Source of the DNA: Fennellomyces sp. T-0311
Lineage: Eukaryota > Mucoromycota > Mucoromycetes > Mucorales > Lichtheimiaceae
Reading direction: 5' to 3'
NCBI GenBank assembly: GCA_025266875.1
Contig: JALLLT010000029.1
Coordinates: 488,722-552,721, forward strand
DNA: 64,000 bases
Shown here: positions 42,951 through 54,410 of the stretch, piece after piece
Position numbering within the stretch: the first letter of the stretch is position 1
Layout of the letters: each line of letters begins with the position of its first letter
Translations under genes and position numbers: made by a program
The notes under the pieces: model-generated
Told to the model about the DNA's origin: nothing
Databases searched by the model: none
Seen by the model: the letters and a program-made list of their open reading frames with translations, nothing else

Positions 42951-45009
42951 ATGTCTTCCTCCACTGGTTCCAACTCTTCCTCCTTGGTCTCCATGCAGGC
43001 CATCGCCTCTACCGACATCGGTGAGCTTAGAGATGAGCTCACTTGCATCACTTGCGAATTTACTCAGGCCATTGCTCGTGATGCTCCGGAAGCTGACGCC
43101 ATCAAGGCCTGTATGGTTCGCTTCGAAGAGGCAATCGCGGCCACTATCACTGCTCAGTCGCTTTTTGCTCCCTCCACTTCAGTCCCCACCAAATGCTCTG
43201 GCCGTGCGCCTACCAACCTTCCTTATTTCCAGTGGGCTGGTTATGTTTGAAAGCCTTCCTCGACTACCTTCCCCACTTTGTCGGACTGCCTTACCAAGTT
43301 CGAAGACGTTGTCCGTGGCAACGACTTCAATTTGAATCGTACTTGGGCCCATTTCATTCCCATGCTGCTCTCTCCAGAGCACCGTTCTTGGTTCTCCATG
43401 AACCTCGAGCCCCACACGAACGAGCCTTGGTCCTTTACCTGCGTCCGTCTCATTGATAATCTCGATGTTGATGAAGCTGACCGCATTGCTGAGCTGACTG
43501 AGCAGCTGATGGATATTCACATGCTTGAGAATGAGACCTTTGCCTTGTTCATGGCACGTTTCGAGAAGCTTCAGTGCGATGTGAAGGCCGCGAATGACTT
43601 CATTATGGTCAATAAATATATTGACGCTTTGGTTCATGACCTGCAGAATCGGGTGTACACTGCCCGTGCTGGTCTTCCTAGGGATCAGAAGAACATCTTG
43701 GCTGGGATTTCATCTCTTGCTCTCTCCTTGGAGAAAGGAGTGAAGAAGGCTCACAACCGCTTGGCCAACTGCCAATGTAGGTTTTCCCATCCTGTTTCTT
43801 CTGCTGGTCCTTCATCTTCATCTTCCTCCTCCTCTTTAGCTGCTGCTTCTTCTTATGGTTCTTCTTCTCGTGGTTCGACGTCCTCCCAGAATGCCAAACG
43901 CGGTCGCGTTAACTGAGGTTCACATTTTTGCAAAGTCTATGGTCGCTGTGGCCACGACACCATTGACTGCCAAGCTCGGGCTAAGTGTGGTATCGCTCAA
44001 TTGGAAAGCTTCAAATGACGAGACCAAAAATAAGATAATGTTTTATTGAAGAGAACTACTCTCTATTTATAATGATGATGAGTCGGGACGGAGAAGGTGA
44101 ATGCTTTTCTATCAGAGCCGAATCCGTGTTATCGCCGTAATCCCTAATGACCATACTGCCTTATTATGAAGGAGCGGATAATCATGCAGAGACTGAGTTA
44201 ACGTGAATGGTCCTTCTTGAAGTCTGAACCCAGATCAAGGTCTCACTGACACACGAGCCAGTGAACAGGCCAATAGATAACTGTGCAGTTGTTGATGTCG
44301 AAATAAAGGAACGGATGTAACAAAGGCTGAGATGGAAAGGTCTGTAGACAATGGATGACTGGTATGTCAGGATACGACACTAAGATTTTAGCTCAAGGTT
44401 CTGTTGGCTCTGCAGCTTCGATGCACAATCCGTTCTGTGGTTCGTCGTCTTCTTCTGCTTCCTCTTCTGTTAGTCCTTCTTCAGGTTCCTCTTCCTCTTC
44501 CTCTTCTCATGCTTCACGCGGCAACATCTGTCATAAGTGTGGTGCCCCCTGGGTTCCCAATCACAAGTGCACTTCGGTTGCCATTTGTTCCTCGGACGTT
44601 GTCGACACCATGCCTTCTCCAAAAAAGGATGATGATGATGACAACAGCGACCCAGACAATGTCATGTCGGATTTGGATTTGGCTGTTGAGCCTTGCACAG
44701 ATTGTAAGTCTACACAGTCTTTACATGAGTTTTCCTTTGGGAATATACGCTGATATTACATTCCTATCTTTCTAGAAGGACACAAGTTCCTTGCGCTCCT
44801 CGACCCTGGTGCCACCCACAGCACTGTGTTTTTGTCGTTGTGTCAGCAAATAGGTTGGCAAGTAGAGCCTCGTTCCGGTCAAGTGCACACTGCATATAAG
44901 GACACACTTGTACCTAGAATAGAAGTGACAAAAAATAAATTAGATGTTTCTTGCAACAACAAAGCTATCTGCCATCACTTTGAAGTGTTTAACTTACATG
45001 CACCATGGG
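42951..45009 (+). pseudogene. Ty3 gag and protease, truncated
   Basis: ATG at 42951. The N-terminal gag region ends at a TGA near 43248, and the frame continues after a shift as 43278-43916 with a capsid-like domain (HFIPMLLSPEHRSWFSMNL, MLENETFALFMARFEKLQ) and a Ser-rich linker. A first knuckle-like region (GRCGHDTIDCQARAKCG) runs into the solo LTR at 43986. Beyond it (44385 onward) come a second Ser-rich stretch, a zinc knuckle CHKCGAPWVPNHKC, an acidic linker and, after a probable intron or frameshift near 44775, the protease site LALLDPGATHSTVFLSLC. Homology ends near 45009. The element cannot transpose on its own. Confidence 0.82.
43986..44379 (-). mobile_element. Solo LTR in Ty3 gag, minus orientation
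   Basis: 394 bp flanked by CTAAG at 43981-43985 and 44380-44384. In its own orientation it begins TGTCGTATCCTGACATACCA and ends GATACCACA, matching the solo LTR at 30030-30409. It contains TATAAATAGAG on the minus strand near 44070. It splits gag between the first zinc-knuckle-like segment and the Ser-rich linker. Confidence 0.92.
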
Positions 45010-46545
45010 AAATAATCCGGACAATCCGAACAATCCGGCGCATCAGCACATACTTTTTAATCTCAGTATATGTCCAGATTCCCCACCACAGGACGACAGA
45101 TTTTTTTCCATATTTAGACTATGCTCAGACACCGACTCTGCACACGTAATACCTCTCTGGCGAATACGGAGTATCCTTTGTAAACCATCTGGCGTTACGC
45201 CGCCAACGCTGCCTGCTTTGGAATATTTTTTCACTATTGTGACAGCGGTTGGTCTGGTTTTTATTTTGCTGGGTGTAACTGTTTTTCTTCAAAGCTTATA
45301 CGAGCATCTACATTGCTTCTTGACAATGCCACCAAAATCGCACACACCTCCTTCACACACCTCCTTCATTTACAATATTAATGAGATTAAGCATGGTTTC
45401 AAAAAAACTTAAGGTCTAGAAGCCAAAATCACGTTCGAGAAAAGCCTTTTTCCATGCTCGTCTACTCAACGCATACAAGGCATTCCTGGCAGATCATCAG
45501 GCATTCGTTAAGCAACAGCGTTTCCATTGCGATACATGCTCGAAATTATATAAGCACAACCATAAGTTGCGAAACCGCCTAAAAAAAAAGCCATGGGAGA
45601 GAGCTTCCCAAGATTAGACCTGGCCCCTTCAGGAAGTGCCATCTTACTACAGAAGAGCAACGTGATATATGGCGCCAGTAAACAATGTCGACAAGGAGAA
45701 AAAGAGTGTACGCCGTACACATACTCGATTGACTGACCATTCCAAAAAAAATGCGCAAATAGTTTGTCAAAGATAAAGCTCTTATCAGATCGGCTGTCCG
45801 TGGTGTTATCAAGGGTGTTCAAAACATTATTCGTCGTCATGGGGAACGTATTGACACCTGAACACTATGGGAAGCAGGCCTGGAGATTTATATTCTTCAA
45901 GATCGTTTTTGCTTGGTTATGTACAAAGCTTAATACAGCCAACGGTGAAATTGAATATTCTGACATCTGATAAGTAGAAAAGTGTGTATCGAAGCACCTA
46001 TAAATATGGGTTATAAATATATAAAATATATCCTTAATACCGGAACATTGGTCTCTCTACATATGAAGTACTTCTGCCTACGAATAACTTGCATTAAGTA
46101 AAAAGCAAAGCGAGAGGTATCCATATTATATACAAAGTATCTGTATACTACGTTTTAATAACAATTTGCTATGATAAATAGGGAGCACTGTGAACAGGGG
46201 TTCACAATACAAGTTGGAATAATAGAAATGGAAGGATGTGTTAAACAATTATGGTAGACAATGCTCGTTGGCTTGACAAGCCAAGGTGTATGGTCAGAGA
46301 GTTTGCATTGTAGTTAACAGATCTATCTCAATCGTTCCACTTGGGTATCTATACTAAAAGAGACTGCTAAGATACTATTACTGATATGAGAGTATACATC
46401 ACTTCGTAGTGACGTAGGCAAAGATATTTAACAAAATGTTAAAAAGATGTCCATCGTGACAAAAAATATAGACTGCAAGATGTATAAGATCAGTTCAAGG
46501 AAAATATCGCGCAAAGTGTTGAGGTCGGGAGAAAATATAGTAATA
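45010..46545. other. Decayed coding fragments, unassigned
   Basis: No intact gene. Short plus-strand open pieces follow one another in different frames: 45005-45412 (with a hydrophobic stretch TIVTAVGLVFILLGVTVFL), then a C2H2-like piece near 45519-45575 (FHCDTCSKLYKHNHKLR), then near 45767-45845 VKDKALIRSAVRGVIKG with VQNIIRRHGERID. The last two look like remnants of one protein with at least two frameshifts. I do not recognise the family. From 45970 to 46545 the sequence is AT-rich with nothing supported. Confidence 0.35.
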
Positions 46546-48327
46546 ACGTCAAATCGGAAAAGATGCAACGAAATGAAAAATCGTGATTTCTCCGCCAATA
46601 TGCGTCTGTTTCAAATGAAATAAAAATGATATTGTAGGCTACTGTATAAATATTTTATATATCTAATTGTATGTTTTAATAAGTGCAAAGAAAGTATAGT
46701 TCTCTATATATAAAATGAAAAGATTAATTTTCGTTTTTTCTGAAAAATTTCGGAGATGGGGAACCAACCTAAAAATTATTCTTCGTTATACTCTTCACAC
46801 TTCTGCACTGTCTCTTGCCAGAGGGAAAGGAGGCTACGATCCTCAACTTGTGCAAAAAGCTTGTACAGTCGATGTGCAAGCTCTACCTCATTGTTCTCGA
46901 GGTCTGGGCTATAAGCCACTTGCTGCTTGGCGATTCCCCGGAGCCCTTCAATTGGTTGAAGCTCGCAGTGGTATGGTGGTGTCTTCATAACTCTATGACC
47001 ATACTTGTTTGCGATGTTGTACACGGCGTAGTTGGGTGGGTACTCATCACGTATACTATCGAGCTTTTCGAGCATCATTGCTCTGGTTATGCGATTGTTT
47101 GCATTAGGCGTTGGCAGTGCAACTCGGTTGTCACGATACCAATCCTGAATTTCTGTCGAATTTGCTTGCGAAGTGGGCAATGGGTTGATCTTACGGAAAT
47201 GGTATTTTGCACCGTCCATATGAATATCACACTCCCTATACTTCTTCTTCAACTTATCGCATAGTCTTTCGAATATGCTCTCAAACATTGCTGCGTTGAA
47301 ATTGCCGTGGTAATCGTGGTAATCTGGCGTAACCTTCGCATCTTTGACACATTTTGGGAGGTCAGCCCACTTCTCCGCAGTATTTCTTGTTGCAGGACGA
47401 CCACGCTTCGTGCCTGCGGATTGGATATGCCATGTGCCATTCACTGGCCAGATGAGCACATTCTCCTCAACAATCTCGGCAGCAAGGTGATAGCGGTGTA
47501 CTTTACGTACAACAATCGCCCCAAAAATCACCAGCATTGGTTTACGTCCTCCTTCCTTAACAGGTTCTTCACCTGGAACAAACCACGTTTGTTTGGCATG
47601 GTGATCCAAATGGCAATAAGACTCGTCCAAGAAAACCTCAGGCCTTGTTGGCAACTCATCATCGTTTAGGTTGGCGAGGCGTCGCTCGATATACTTCTGC
47701 CGATAGGCCACCACTTCCTCACTATCATGCAAGATATTTTGACGATTTCCTTTTCCGTATCGTAACCCTGCCTTCTTCATGTCCTCCTTCATGACCGTAA
47801 GACCAGGTGCGTCATAGCCGTTGTCAATAAGGTGTTGACGCATACGTCTTGCAGTGAGAGGCTGACCGTTTTGGCAGTTGGTATTGGTGAAATCACGCAT
47901 TACGTTGACATAATCTTCATCAAGCACCTTCTTTGGTCGGCCGATTTGCTTGGATTCATCGAGTGAATTCTCCCCATTGGAATAGGCGATGATAGATCGT
48001 GCCGTGCTGTCTCCAACGCCAAGGACTTCACGTAACAGCTTACAGAAGTCAAACCGCTGAGGGTAGACACCAGCCTCTTGTAACTGCTTCATATATCGAA
48101 AAACTCGAATGAAGGAGATCCATTCATCTCTTTTAATTGGTGCTTGAGAGCGGGTTAAATCGATTGTCGACATGTTTGCGAAGTGAAATGGATATCAAAC
48201 GAAAGCGTTACGCGTCAGGAACACGAAAATTTTTATTTCAAGCGGCTAAAATGTCTCTCTGGTCATGTTCTATTAATGCGAACTTTTTTGACCCGGAGTT
48301 CTCGTTGCATCTTTTTCGATTTATCTT
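46546..48327 (-). mobile_element. Tc1/mariner-like element, intact copy 2
   Basis: TA duplications at 46544-46545 and 48328-48329. The left end reads ACGTCAAATCGGAAAAGATG; the right end in reverse complement reads AAGATAAATCGAAAAAGATG. It is 1782 bp and nearly identical to copy 1 (35883-37629) in inverted orientation, 8.9 kb away. It contains one uninterrupted 465-codon transposase frame. Confidence 0.93.
46776..48173 (-). CDS. IS630/Tc1/mariner-type DDE transposase, intact
   Basis: 465 codons without introns, ATG at 48173, stop at 46776. The N-terminal half is a paired-type HTH region (residues about 40-75, FCKLLREVLGVGDSTARSII; then GRPKKVLDEDYVNVMRD). The catalytic domain has FLDESYCHLDHH (Asp 1, about residue 205), IHMDGAKYHF (Asp 2) and HCELQPIEGLRGIAKQQ, whose Glu is in the 'Q/N-P-I-E' position (Glu 3). 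This is the 'DDE_3' layout of the superfamily. With TIRs and TA duplication in place it is a good candidate for an active element. The sister copy 1 shows five distinct lesions relative to it. Confidence 0.93.
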   Translation of the reverse strand: MSTIDLTRSQAPIKRDEWISFIRVFRYMKQLQEAGVYPQRFDFCKLLREVLGVGDSTARSIIAYSNGENSLDESKQIGRPKKVLDEDYVNVMRDFTNTNCQNGQPLTARRMRQHLIDNGYDAPGLTVMKEDMKKAGLRYGKGNRQNILHDSEEVVAYRQKYIERRLANLNDDELPTRPEVFLDESYCHLDHHAKQTWFVPGEEPVKEGGRKPMLVIFGAIVVRKVHRYHLAAEIVEENVLIWPVNGTWHIQSAGTKRGRPATRNTAEKWADLPKCVKDAKVTPDYHDYHGNFNAAMFESIFERLCDKLKKKYRECDIHMDGAKYHFRKINPLPTSQANSTEIQDWYRDNRVALPTPNANNRITRAMMLEKLDSIRDEYPPNYAVYNIANKYGHRVMKTPPYHCELQPIEGLRGIAKQQVAYSPDLENNEVELAHRLYKLFAQVEDRSLLSLWQETVQKCEEYNEE

Positions 48328-48754
48328 TAGCATATATTAGCGACTCTACATATTGACCCCATTGCAGAAAGTAAATTAAAATCGAGGTGAGTACTTATGT
48401 ATGTGATTCCTACAATGGTTATCAATAAATAGTACATCGCCAAGGTGCTCAGAGCGTGTAAAAGAATTCATCAACATTTAAAGGCCTAGAAATGCCTAAA
48501 AGGCTTTAGAGGGACCCCCCCCTGAAGTTAAACAGTATAATATGTGTTAAAATGGATATAAAGATCATTAAATAATATGAGACAGAATTTAAAGAGCTTG
48601 AATGCTGCTTGTTTTTAGTGAAGAGTATTAGCATATTAACGGCGTATATGGTCGGATTTTCTAATTACTTATGATGGCGATTCAATATGTTATTTTTAAT
48701 TGCTAGCTGCTGTAGAGTAATCACTAATGTGGAGCGGATGGAGGAGTATTCAAA
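48328..48754. other. Spacer with possible subterminal repeats of the Plavaka-type element
   Basis: No gene. Near 48477-48513 the sequence has ATTTAAAGGCCTAGAAATGC and AAAAGGCTTTAGAGG. Similar words (TTTTTAAAGGCATTTATGGC, ACGGCTTTAAATGG) occur on the far side of the Plavaka-type genes at about 55150-55190. They could be subterminal repeats marking an element of about 7 kb, but I could not fix the ends. Confidence 0.3.
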
Positions 48755-50389
48755 CTAGACAAGAGGCTCATCTTCGGGTACTGCATTATATAGCCTAAGC
48801 TCAGCGGTAGTAGCCATGGCTGGCGTCCAATCTGTTCTGTGGTTACGCTCTTGCAGGTTCTGGATCACGTCAGTGTGGTATCGGCAGACGTCGTGCCAGT
48901 TGTACACTTCAGCCTCCGGTATTCTCTGATACAGATAGTCCTTGTACATTTTATCCCAAGTAGTGCCATATTTAAACTCGGTCTCATCGCCAGCATACGA
49001 TCTGTGCAGGGAATGCTTTGCCATATGGAAATAAAGCTAATTCATAGTGCATAGGTACCATTTAGTCAACAGTAGTAACACACTGGTAGTAACATTACCA
49101 TCATATAGATCAAAGCAATAAGAGCAGAAGGAATGCGATCGGGAGTTGGGGATACACGAGGGCCCCCTCGTCCGCGTCGGTTGAAAAACAACTTGAATAT
49201 CATGTGCGAAATAAAACCATTGCACATAAGTGCCCCATTCCTTTCATAACCAGCACGAGCCAATCTATATAAGTACAAAAGTCAGTAGCATACTTTGAAT
49301 TTCATCCCAACAAAAGTGTAAGAAACAGACATGCCTCGAACATTCAAGTAAGTAGAGAAATTGGCGTCTGGTTCTATGATTCTGATAGCCTTCCGGCAAT
49401 GGGGAAAAGTGGTACCGAAGAAGATAGGTGTCGGCTTGCCTATGTGCAGATGTACGACGAGCACTTACAATTCGTGAGTACTACTGAAGCATAGTTAGTT
49501 GTTGCTTATGGCTTTGTCCTATAAGCATTACCTCAGCTTTGATCTCACCATCCGCCTCATACGTTCTGGTATCCGAATCTGGTATACCACCAACTTTTCT
49601 TGTAATACGCGTACAGGCAGCTTCTTTCTGTTCAAGGTTCAGAAACGCGTCCTCCAAATAAACGTACTGAGCCACTTCAAATCCGAACTTCTCCCAGATC
49701 TTTTCATCTGCTGGATCCAGACGGATAGATATCGGATCACTAGATATACATCCATAGTAAATATAATGAGTTAACAAGATTTCCATCCACATACCTTTCC
49801 TGAACCAGGAGAATGTCTGCAGGGGTTGCCTGCCTTGTGATGGGATCAGTAGTGCTTCTATCTTTCAGGTCAAAATGTGTACTCTTCTGAAACGGATCGC
49901 GGACTGTTTACTCTTATGTGGTACGCTCGGCACTTGGAGCGGTGCGCAGAGGCGCCGAGCCTCTTGAAGATTCGGCGCTGTCTTTAAAGAAAGAGGACGA
50001 GTCATCAAGCATTTACTTCTATATAAAAAAGGCACTTACGATATCAGCTGATATTCTTGGCTCTGTTCATCGTCATAATGGTCACTGTTTTGAACTGGAA
50101 ACTCATCATGCAGCTGTTCCAAAAACTCATCTGCTTGACTAACACCGCGATTCGATTCAGCTTCAGACTCTGAAGGCAATCGTGGGACAGGCAATGGAGC
50201 TCGAGCAGGAGCAGGCAGTGTTGTTTCTGAACGCGAAGGAAGCATTGACCTTGAGCTTGCAGCTGACGCTAATCGTGAGCTCGAAATGGGTGTTGACCGT
50301 GAACTTGGCACTGGGATCGATCGTGAACCTGAAGGTGGCGTTGATCGTGAGTTCGAGGGTTGTGCTAAGGCTTGTGTACGTGAGCTCAT
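48755..50389 (-). CDS. Companion protein divergent from the Plavaka-type transposase
   Basis: About six exons on the minus strand. Exon 1 (ATG at 50389) encodes a Ser/Pro/Arg repeat (SRSTPPSGSRSIPVPSSRST) and an acidic tail, ending at a GTAAGT near 50040. Later exons: about 49900-49796 (QKSTHFDLKDRSTTDPITR); about 49746-49525 (SIRLDPADEKIWEKFGFEVA, YVYLEDAFLNLEQKEAACTR); about 49465-49290 (VVHLHIGKPTPIFFGTTFP); about 49262-49100; and about 49030-48755, which ends AELRLYNAVPEDEPLV. Splice sites are canonical and the frame looks continuous. I do not recognise the fold. Its start lies about 380 bp from the divergent transposase start, so I infer that both belong to one element. Confidence 0.55.
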
Positions 50390-50766
50390 TTCCGCCGTAG
50401 GCTCGCTTAAAAAACGCGAATTAGCTCCTTTCCCTCATTCCACTGATTGTGATTCTGATTCGTGTACCTGCTCTGATCTCTCAATGCAGCTTTACAATGG
50501 TGTCAAAATTAGTGGCAGATGAATTTTGAATGGGGTTTACATATTTTACCCGCAGCCGCTCGAGTTAGTGCTACTGTTGGTGCCGTAGACCGCACAACGA
50601 TTGCATCATTTGATACGCGTTGCGAAAGAGGGCCGCGTGCTTTATTTTTGGGCGATCGGCGTTTCGTCATCGAGAGTGTCAACCATAAAGCAGTAAAAGA
50701 GCAAGCGGGCTTTTTTGAAGTTCAGCTGCATAACGCGCTGCGACAGCTTATTGTTTCAAACTCGCA

Positions 50767-53700
50767 ATGGAGTCCTTCTGCCCATTAAGATGGGAATGCA
50801 GGAAAATGAATTCATTTCCGAACCAACAAGCACTTGAACAACACTTTCGAGCAGCCCATAGAGGTGTCTCTCTGGCTTCTTTATCCCCTGTAACGCTAAC
50901 ACCACCAGTAATGATCCCAGCTGATCCGCCAAGTGCAATTTATAATGATCGTTCTCCTGTACCTGATCATGATATGGTATCCTCTAATCGAATGCCATTA
51001 TACGTCTTTCATTTTCTAATAACACATAAAATAAGGACACCTCCTTCATTTTTCCAGAAGACATGAATATACAGCTGACAGCAAGCACCAATGTCCATGA
51101 TATCATTACGAACGGTAAACTTTTCTCTTACCCACTGTAAACCACATTTAACTAACTAACATCTGCTACCATTAAAGAGTCTGTTGGTATCGCGCCGGAA
51201 TTCGTTCGAGATGAGTCTATAGATCATGATCTATACAAAGGGACTCTGAATGAAGTGGAGCGCGATTTGGCACGATGGGCATTCAAATATGAAGTCTCCA
51301 ACAGTGGCTACAAAAGGTATATACACAATTGTAGTACCTTAATGGGCAATGGACTTTAGTAATTGATATAACGTCCATAGTCTTGCAACGCTGATACAGA
51401 AAGCACTCACCAAGGCTCACCAATCATCAGAACCTTGTGGTTTATCCACAACATCCTTGGACGAAGTCAAAAAGCATGTAAAGGCAGAAGCGAATCCATT
51501 AATCAACTTGGTATGTGTTAATTCCTTGGTAAAATCGCTAGTAATGAAAATATGGTTTGTAGCCATTTCAAGACTGACGCGTACAGTTACAGGACATTGA
51601 AGACTTCCCCCAATCACGCATTGAAGAATTTGAAAATGCTGTTGGTGAGATCCATTTCAGCCATCGAAATATCAGAAAAGTCTGCGAGCATTTGTTTTCC
51701 AATCCGGCCTTTTGGAACGTCATGATAAATAAGTCCACAGTATACAAGAGAAACGGAGAGCGGGTGTATTCGGATCTCGATTCGGGGGAGTGGTGGGAGG
51801 AGCTCCAGGTAATCAAATGCTGTTTTTACTGCTGCTAGATCTCTTCCTCGAAGACGAATCTGATCTTCTGGTTTAGCTTGAATATCCTGGCCACATAATC
51901 TTGACACTTATGCTCTCCTCGGACCAAATGATTGTCTTAGGAAACGGAAGGCACAAGGCTTGGCCGTTGTGTATCAAGCTAGGTAATATACACTAATACA
52001 GAGGTTTATAAGGAGCTGAAAAGCGGAAGTAGGAAATGTACCTATGAAGTATCGTAACAGTGATAAATTGAAGGCAACGCGCGTGCTAGCTTATCTACTG
52101 GTAATTGACTGGAAAACGGGTGCTTCATCTCCGCCATGGCTATCAGGCGCAAGGGTTGCTATCTTTCACTATTGCTTATCGCTTATTATGGAGCCGTTTA
52201 AATCGCCAGATGGAAGGTATTATACTCGGTATTAATATTACCAATAAGTGAACTCTGACCTGGCCATGTTTTCTATTTACAGAATTCCAGCATTTGAAAT
52301 GATGGGACCGTTTCATAAAAAGTATCCATATATTCCTGCTTTGGCTTGCTACACTGCTGATCTGCCTGAACAGTAAGTTTAATACATACTCCTTTTAAGA
52401 TATTTAATCTTAACTTTGTTGGTTTTATAGATGCATGCTTGCAATTGTTAAAGGTGGTCATTCTACGTTCTTCTGTCCTCGCTGTCGCCTCCCGATCGAC
52501 CGATTTCATTTGCCATGTGCTTATGGAAAGGGAGCCGAAGATGTCTTGTTGAGGATCAAAGATTACATGGATATCCTTTACAATCATGGAAAACAGTTAC
52601 GCAACAATTACCGAAGCACTGAACAACTGTGCATTAACTACTCAACTCATGTAGTCCAGGTAATTAGTGATACACTTCCTTTATTGAACACTTAGACTAA
52701 TTGTATTTTAGAACGCATTTTCGTCCTTATCTTTATTTGACATTTATGGATCTTTAGTTGTTGATGACTTACATCAGCTAGGTGGAGTATACCGACATCT
52801 CGTCGAATTTGTAGAGAAGATGATTAAAGAAAGGCCTACGAAAAACGTTATACTGAAGGGTATATCCAAAAGGTACTACCCAAAACTAATGTTTTGCATC
52901 GTAACTAATAAATCACTAAATATAGAGCATCAATGGTTGCTCCTTTTCAAGGCCTGCGATTATTTAAACATGGATACATGCTCAGCGCACTAAAGAATCC
53001 AACTTACTCAGAATTAAAAGACCATATGAGTGTAAGTTTAGCATTAATGGTGGTGCCCATACTTAGAAATGTATATTAGACTTTGATGGCTTGCGTCGTT
53101 AAGGATATTCCATTACAGGCAGCGCTTTGTTTACGGCGTTCATCGACTTCTTCCATCTAGCCACACGAAAGGAACATACAAATACCACTCTTAGTCAGAT
53201 GGACACAGCCTTGAAAAAGTACAACAAGCTGGTTCCCATTTTTGAAAAGTACTCATCGGTATGGATCACCTGGCCTTAAGCTAGATGCTTTCAACGTTCA
53301 CTTAACAAGCTCTATGTATTACTTATGATAGTCGAAATTGCGATTTCCCAAACACCACATGCTTTCGAAATACACCAATGATATTCGACGATACGGCGTC
53401 ATCAGTGTCTACAGTTCATGCCAGTCTGAACATCAGCACCGAATCGATGCGAAGAGACCAGGATGCAGAACTAATTATCATAAGTACAAGATGACTAGCC
53501 AGGTAGGTATAAAAACTATTAGTGTGAAGCGCGCAGATCTCTAATGATGAACGTCAAACATACTTAGATGGGAAACTTTATCCATTATCGCGATCTTATT
53601 TATGATCAGTATGACTGCAACTTTGTTACTACGCAAGGCATAAAACACCCCAACGCTCAAAATGCTCAACCAATCATTATACGACGTTGCCTACTATCTC

Positions 53701-54410
53701 AATATGAAAGAGGAAAGTTGCTTCCCTTTACGCAAATACAGAACGACAACCCAAACTACCCAATGATCGCTCCTTTGGCACGCTGCTGCCTCCATACTAT
53801 GGCAAAGGGAGCAAATATTACCTGCAGTATGCACTTCATGCCTGATATAATGAATTATTGGTTCGTACTGATTAAGCACTTGTTACTCAGTATGTGATTG
53901 TTTTAACATATATATTGTGCTTTCTAGGCCAAGGTTACCCAGCACTAGATTATATGGAATCGAAGCGAATGGGCGAGAGTATACAGCAACTTCACGCGCG
54001 CATAAGAAGTTTTATGGTCATCCAAGATACGACTTTGCCATGTTTGAAGACGGGTCGGTTGGTCAGTTGCTCCTTTTATTCACTGTCGATCCAAGACGAA
54101 CCGAGAGCTATTTCATGCTTCCCAATCTGTTGATCTATGTTTGGTGCGACGGTTTGTTTTCTCAGATGAGACGCACGCCACTGGATTCCGTGTACTTGTT
54201 GAACCTGAAAGCACAAACGTTTATGACCGCTACGTTGTTTTGCAGGTCAAGGATGTTGTTCGGGCAGTTCACATAGTTCCCGACTTTGCGACAGCACTTA
54301 ATGACAAAGAAGAAGATGGAATATATGCAAAGTATCTATGGAACTTTGATGCGGACCCTTCCTGCAACGTTCGAGGTTCCTTACCAGAGCTCAATGACTT
54401 GGTTACCTAG
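50767..54410 (+). CDS. Plavaka-type (CACTA-like) transposase, many exons
   Basis: ATG at 50767. Exon 1 encodes a C2H2-type finger (CPLRWECRKMNSFPNQQALE ... HFRAAHRG). About a dozen short exons follow: ARWAFKYEVSNSG (near 51280), DIEDFPQSRIEEFENAVGEI (51597), IVLGNGRHKAWPLCIKLGNI (51935), ALACYTADLPEQCMLAIVKG (52355) with FFCPRCRLP (52470), FDIYGSLVVDDLHQLGGVYR with HLVEFVEKM (52740), ALFTAFIDFFHLATRKEHTN (53120), LRFPKHHMLSKYTNDIRRYG with VISVYSSCQSEHQHR (53340), then 53568-54410. The 'GxGRxKAWPxxxxxGNI', 'CPRC' and 'P-K-x-H' segments are those I associate with fungal Plavaka transposases. Exon joins were checked only in part, so hidden lesions are possible. Confidence 0.72.

Larger units (their letters stand above)
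37939..45009 (+). mobile_element. 5' part of a plus-strand Ty3 element with nested pogo elements and solo LTR
   Basis: The 5' LTR starts TGTCATATCC at 37939, is interrupted at a TA by pogo1 at 38304, and finishes TATTACA at 42872. It matches the solo LTR at 4023-4393 closely. Behind it come a T-rich stretch, gag (42951 onward), a zinc knuckle and an aspartic protease, then homology stops near 45009. RT, RNase H, integrase and 3' LTR are missing. It was inserted into the minus-strand Ty3 integrase at the first catalytic region. GTATC (37934-37938) should be one target duplication copy; the partner was not found, consistent with truncation. Confidence 0.78.

Noticed and set aside
53568..53897. 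Stand-alone small gene
   Set aside because: Its sequence continues the Plavaka-type transposase exons in order and phase, so it is one exon of that gene.
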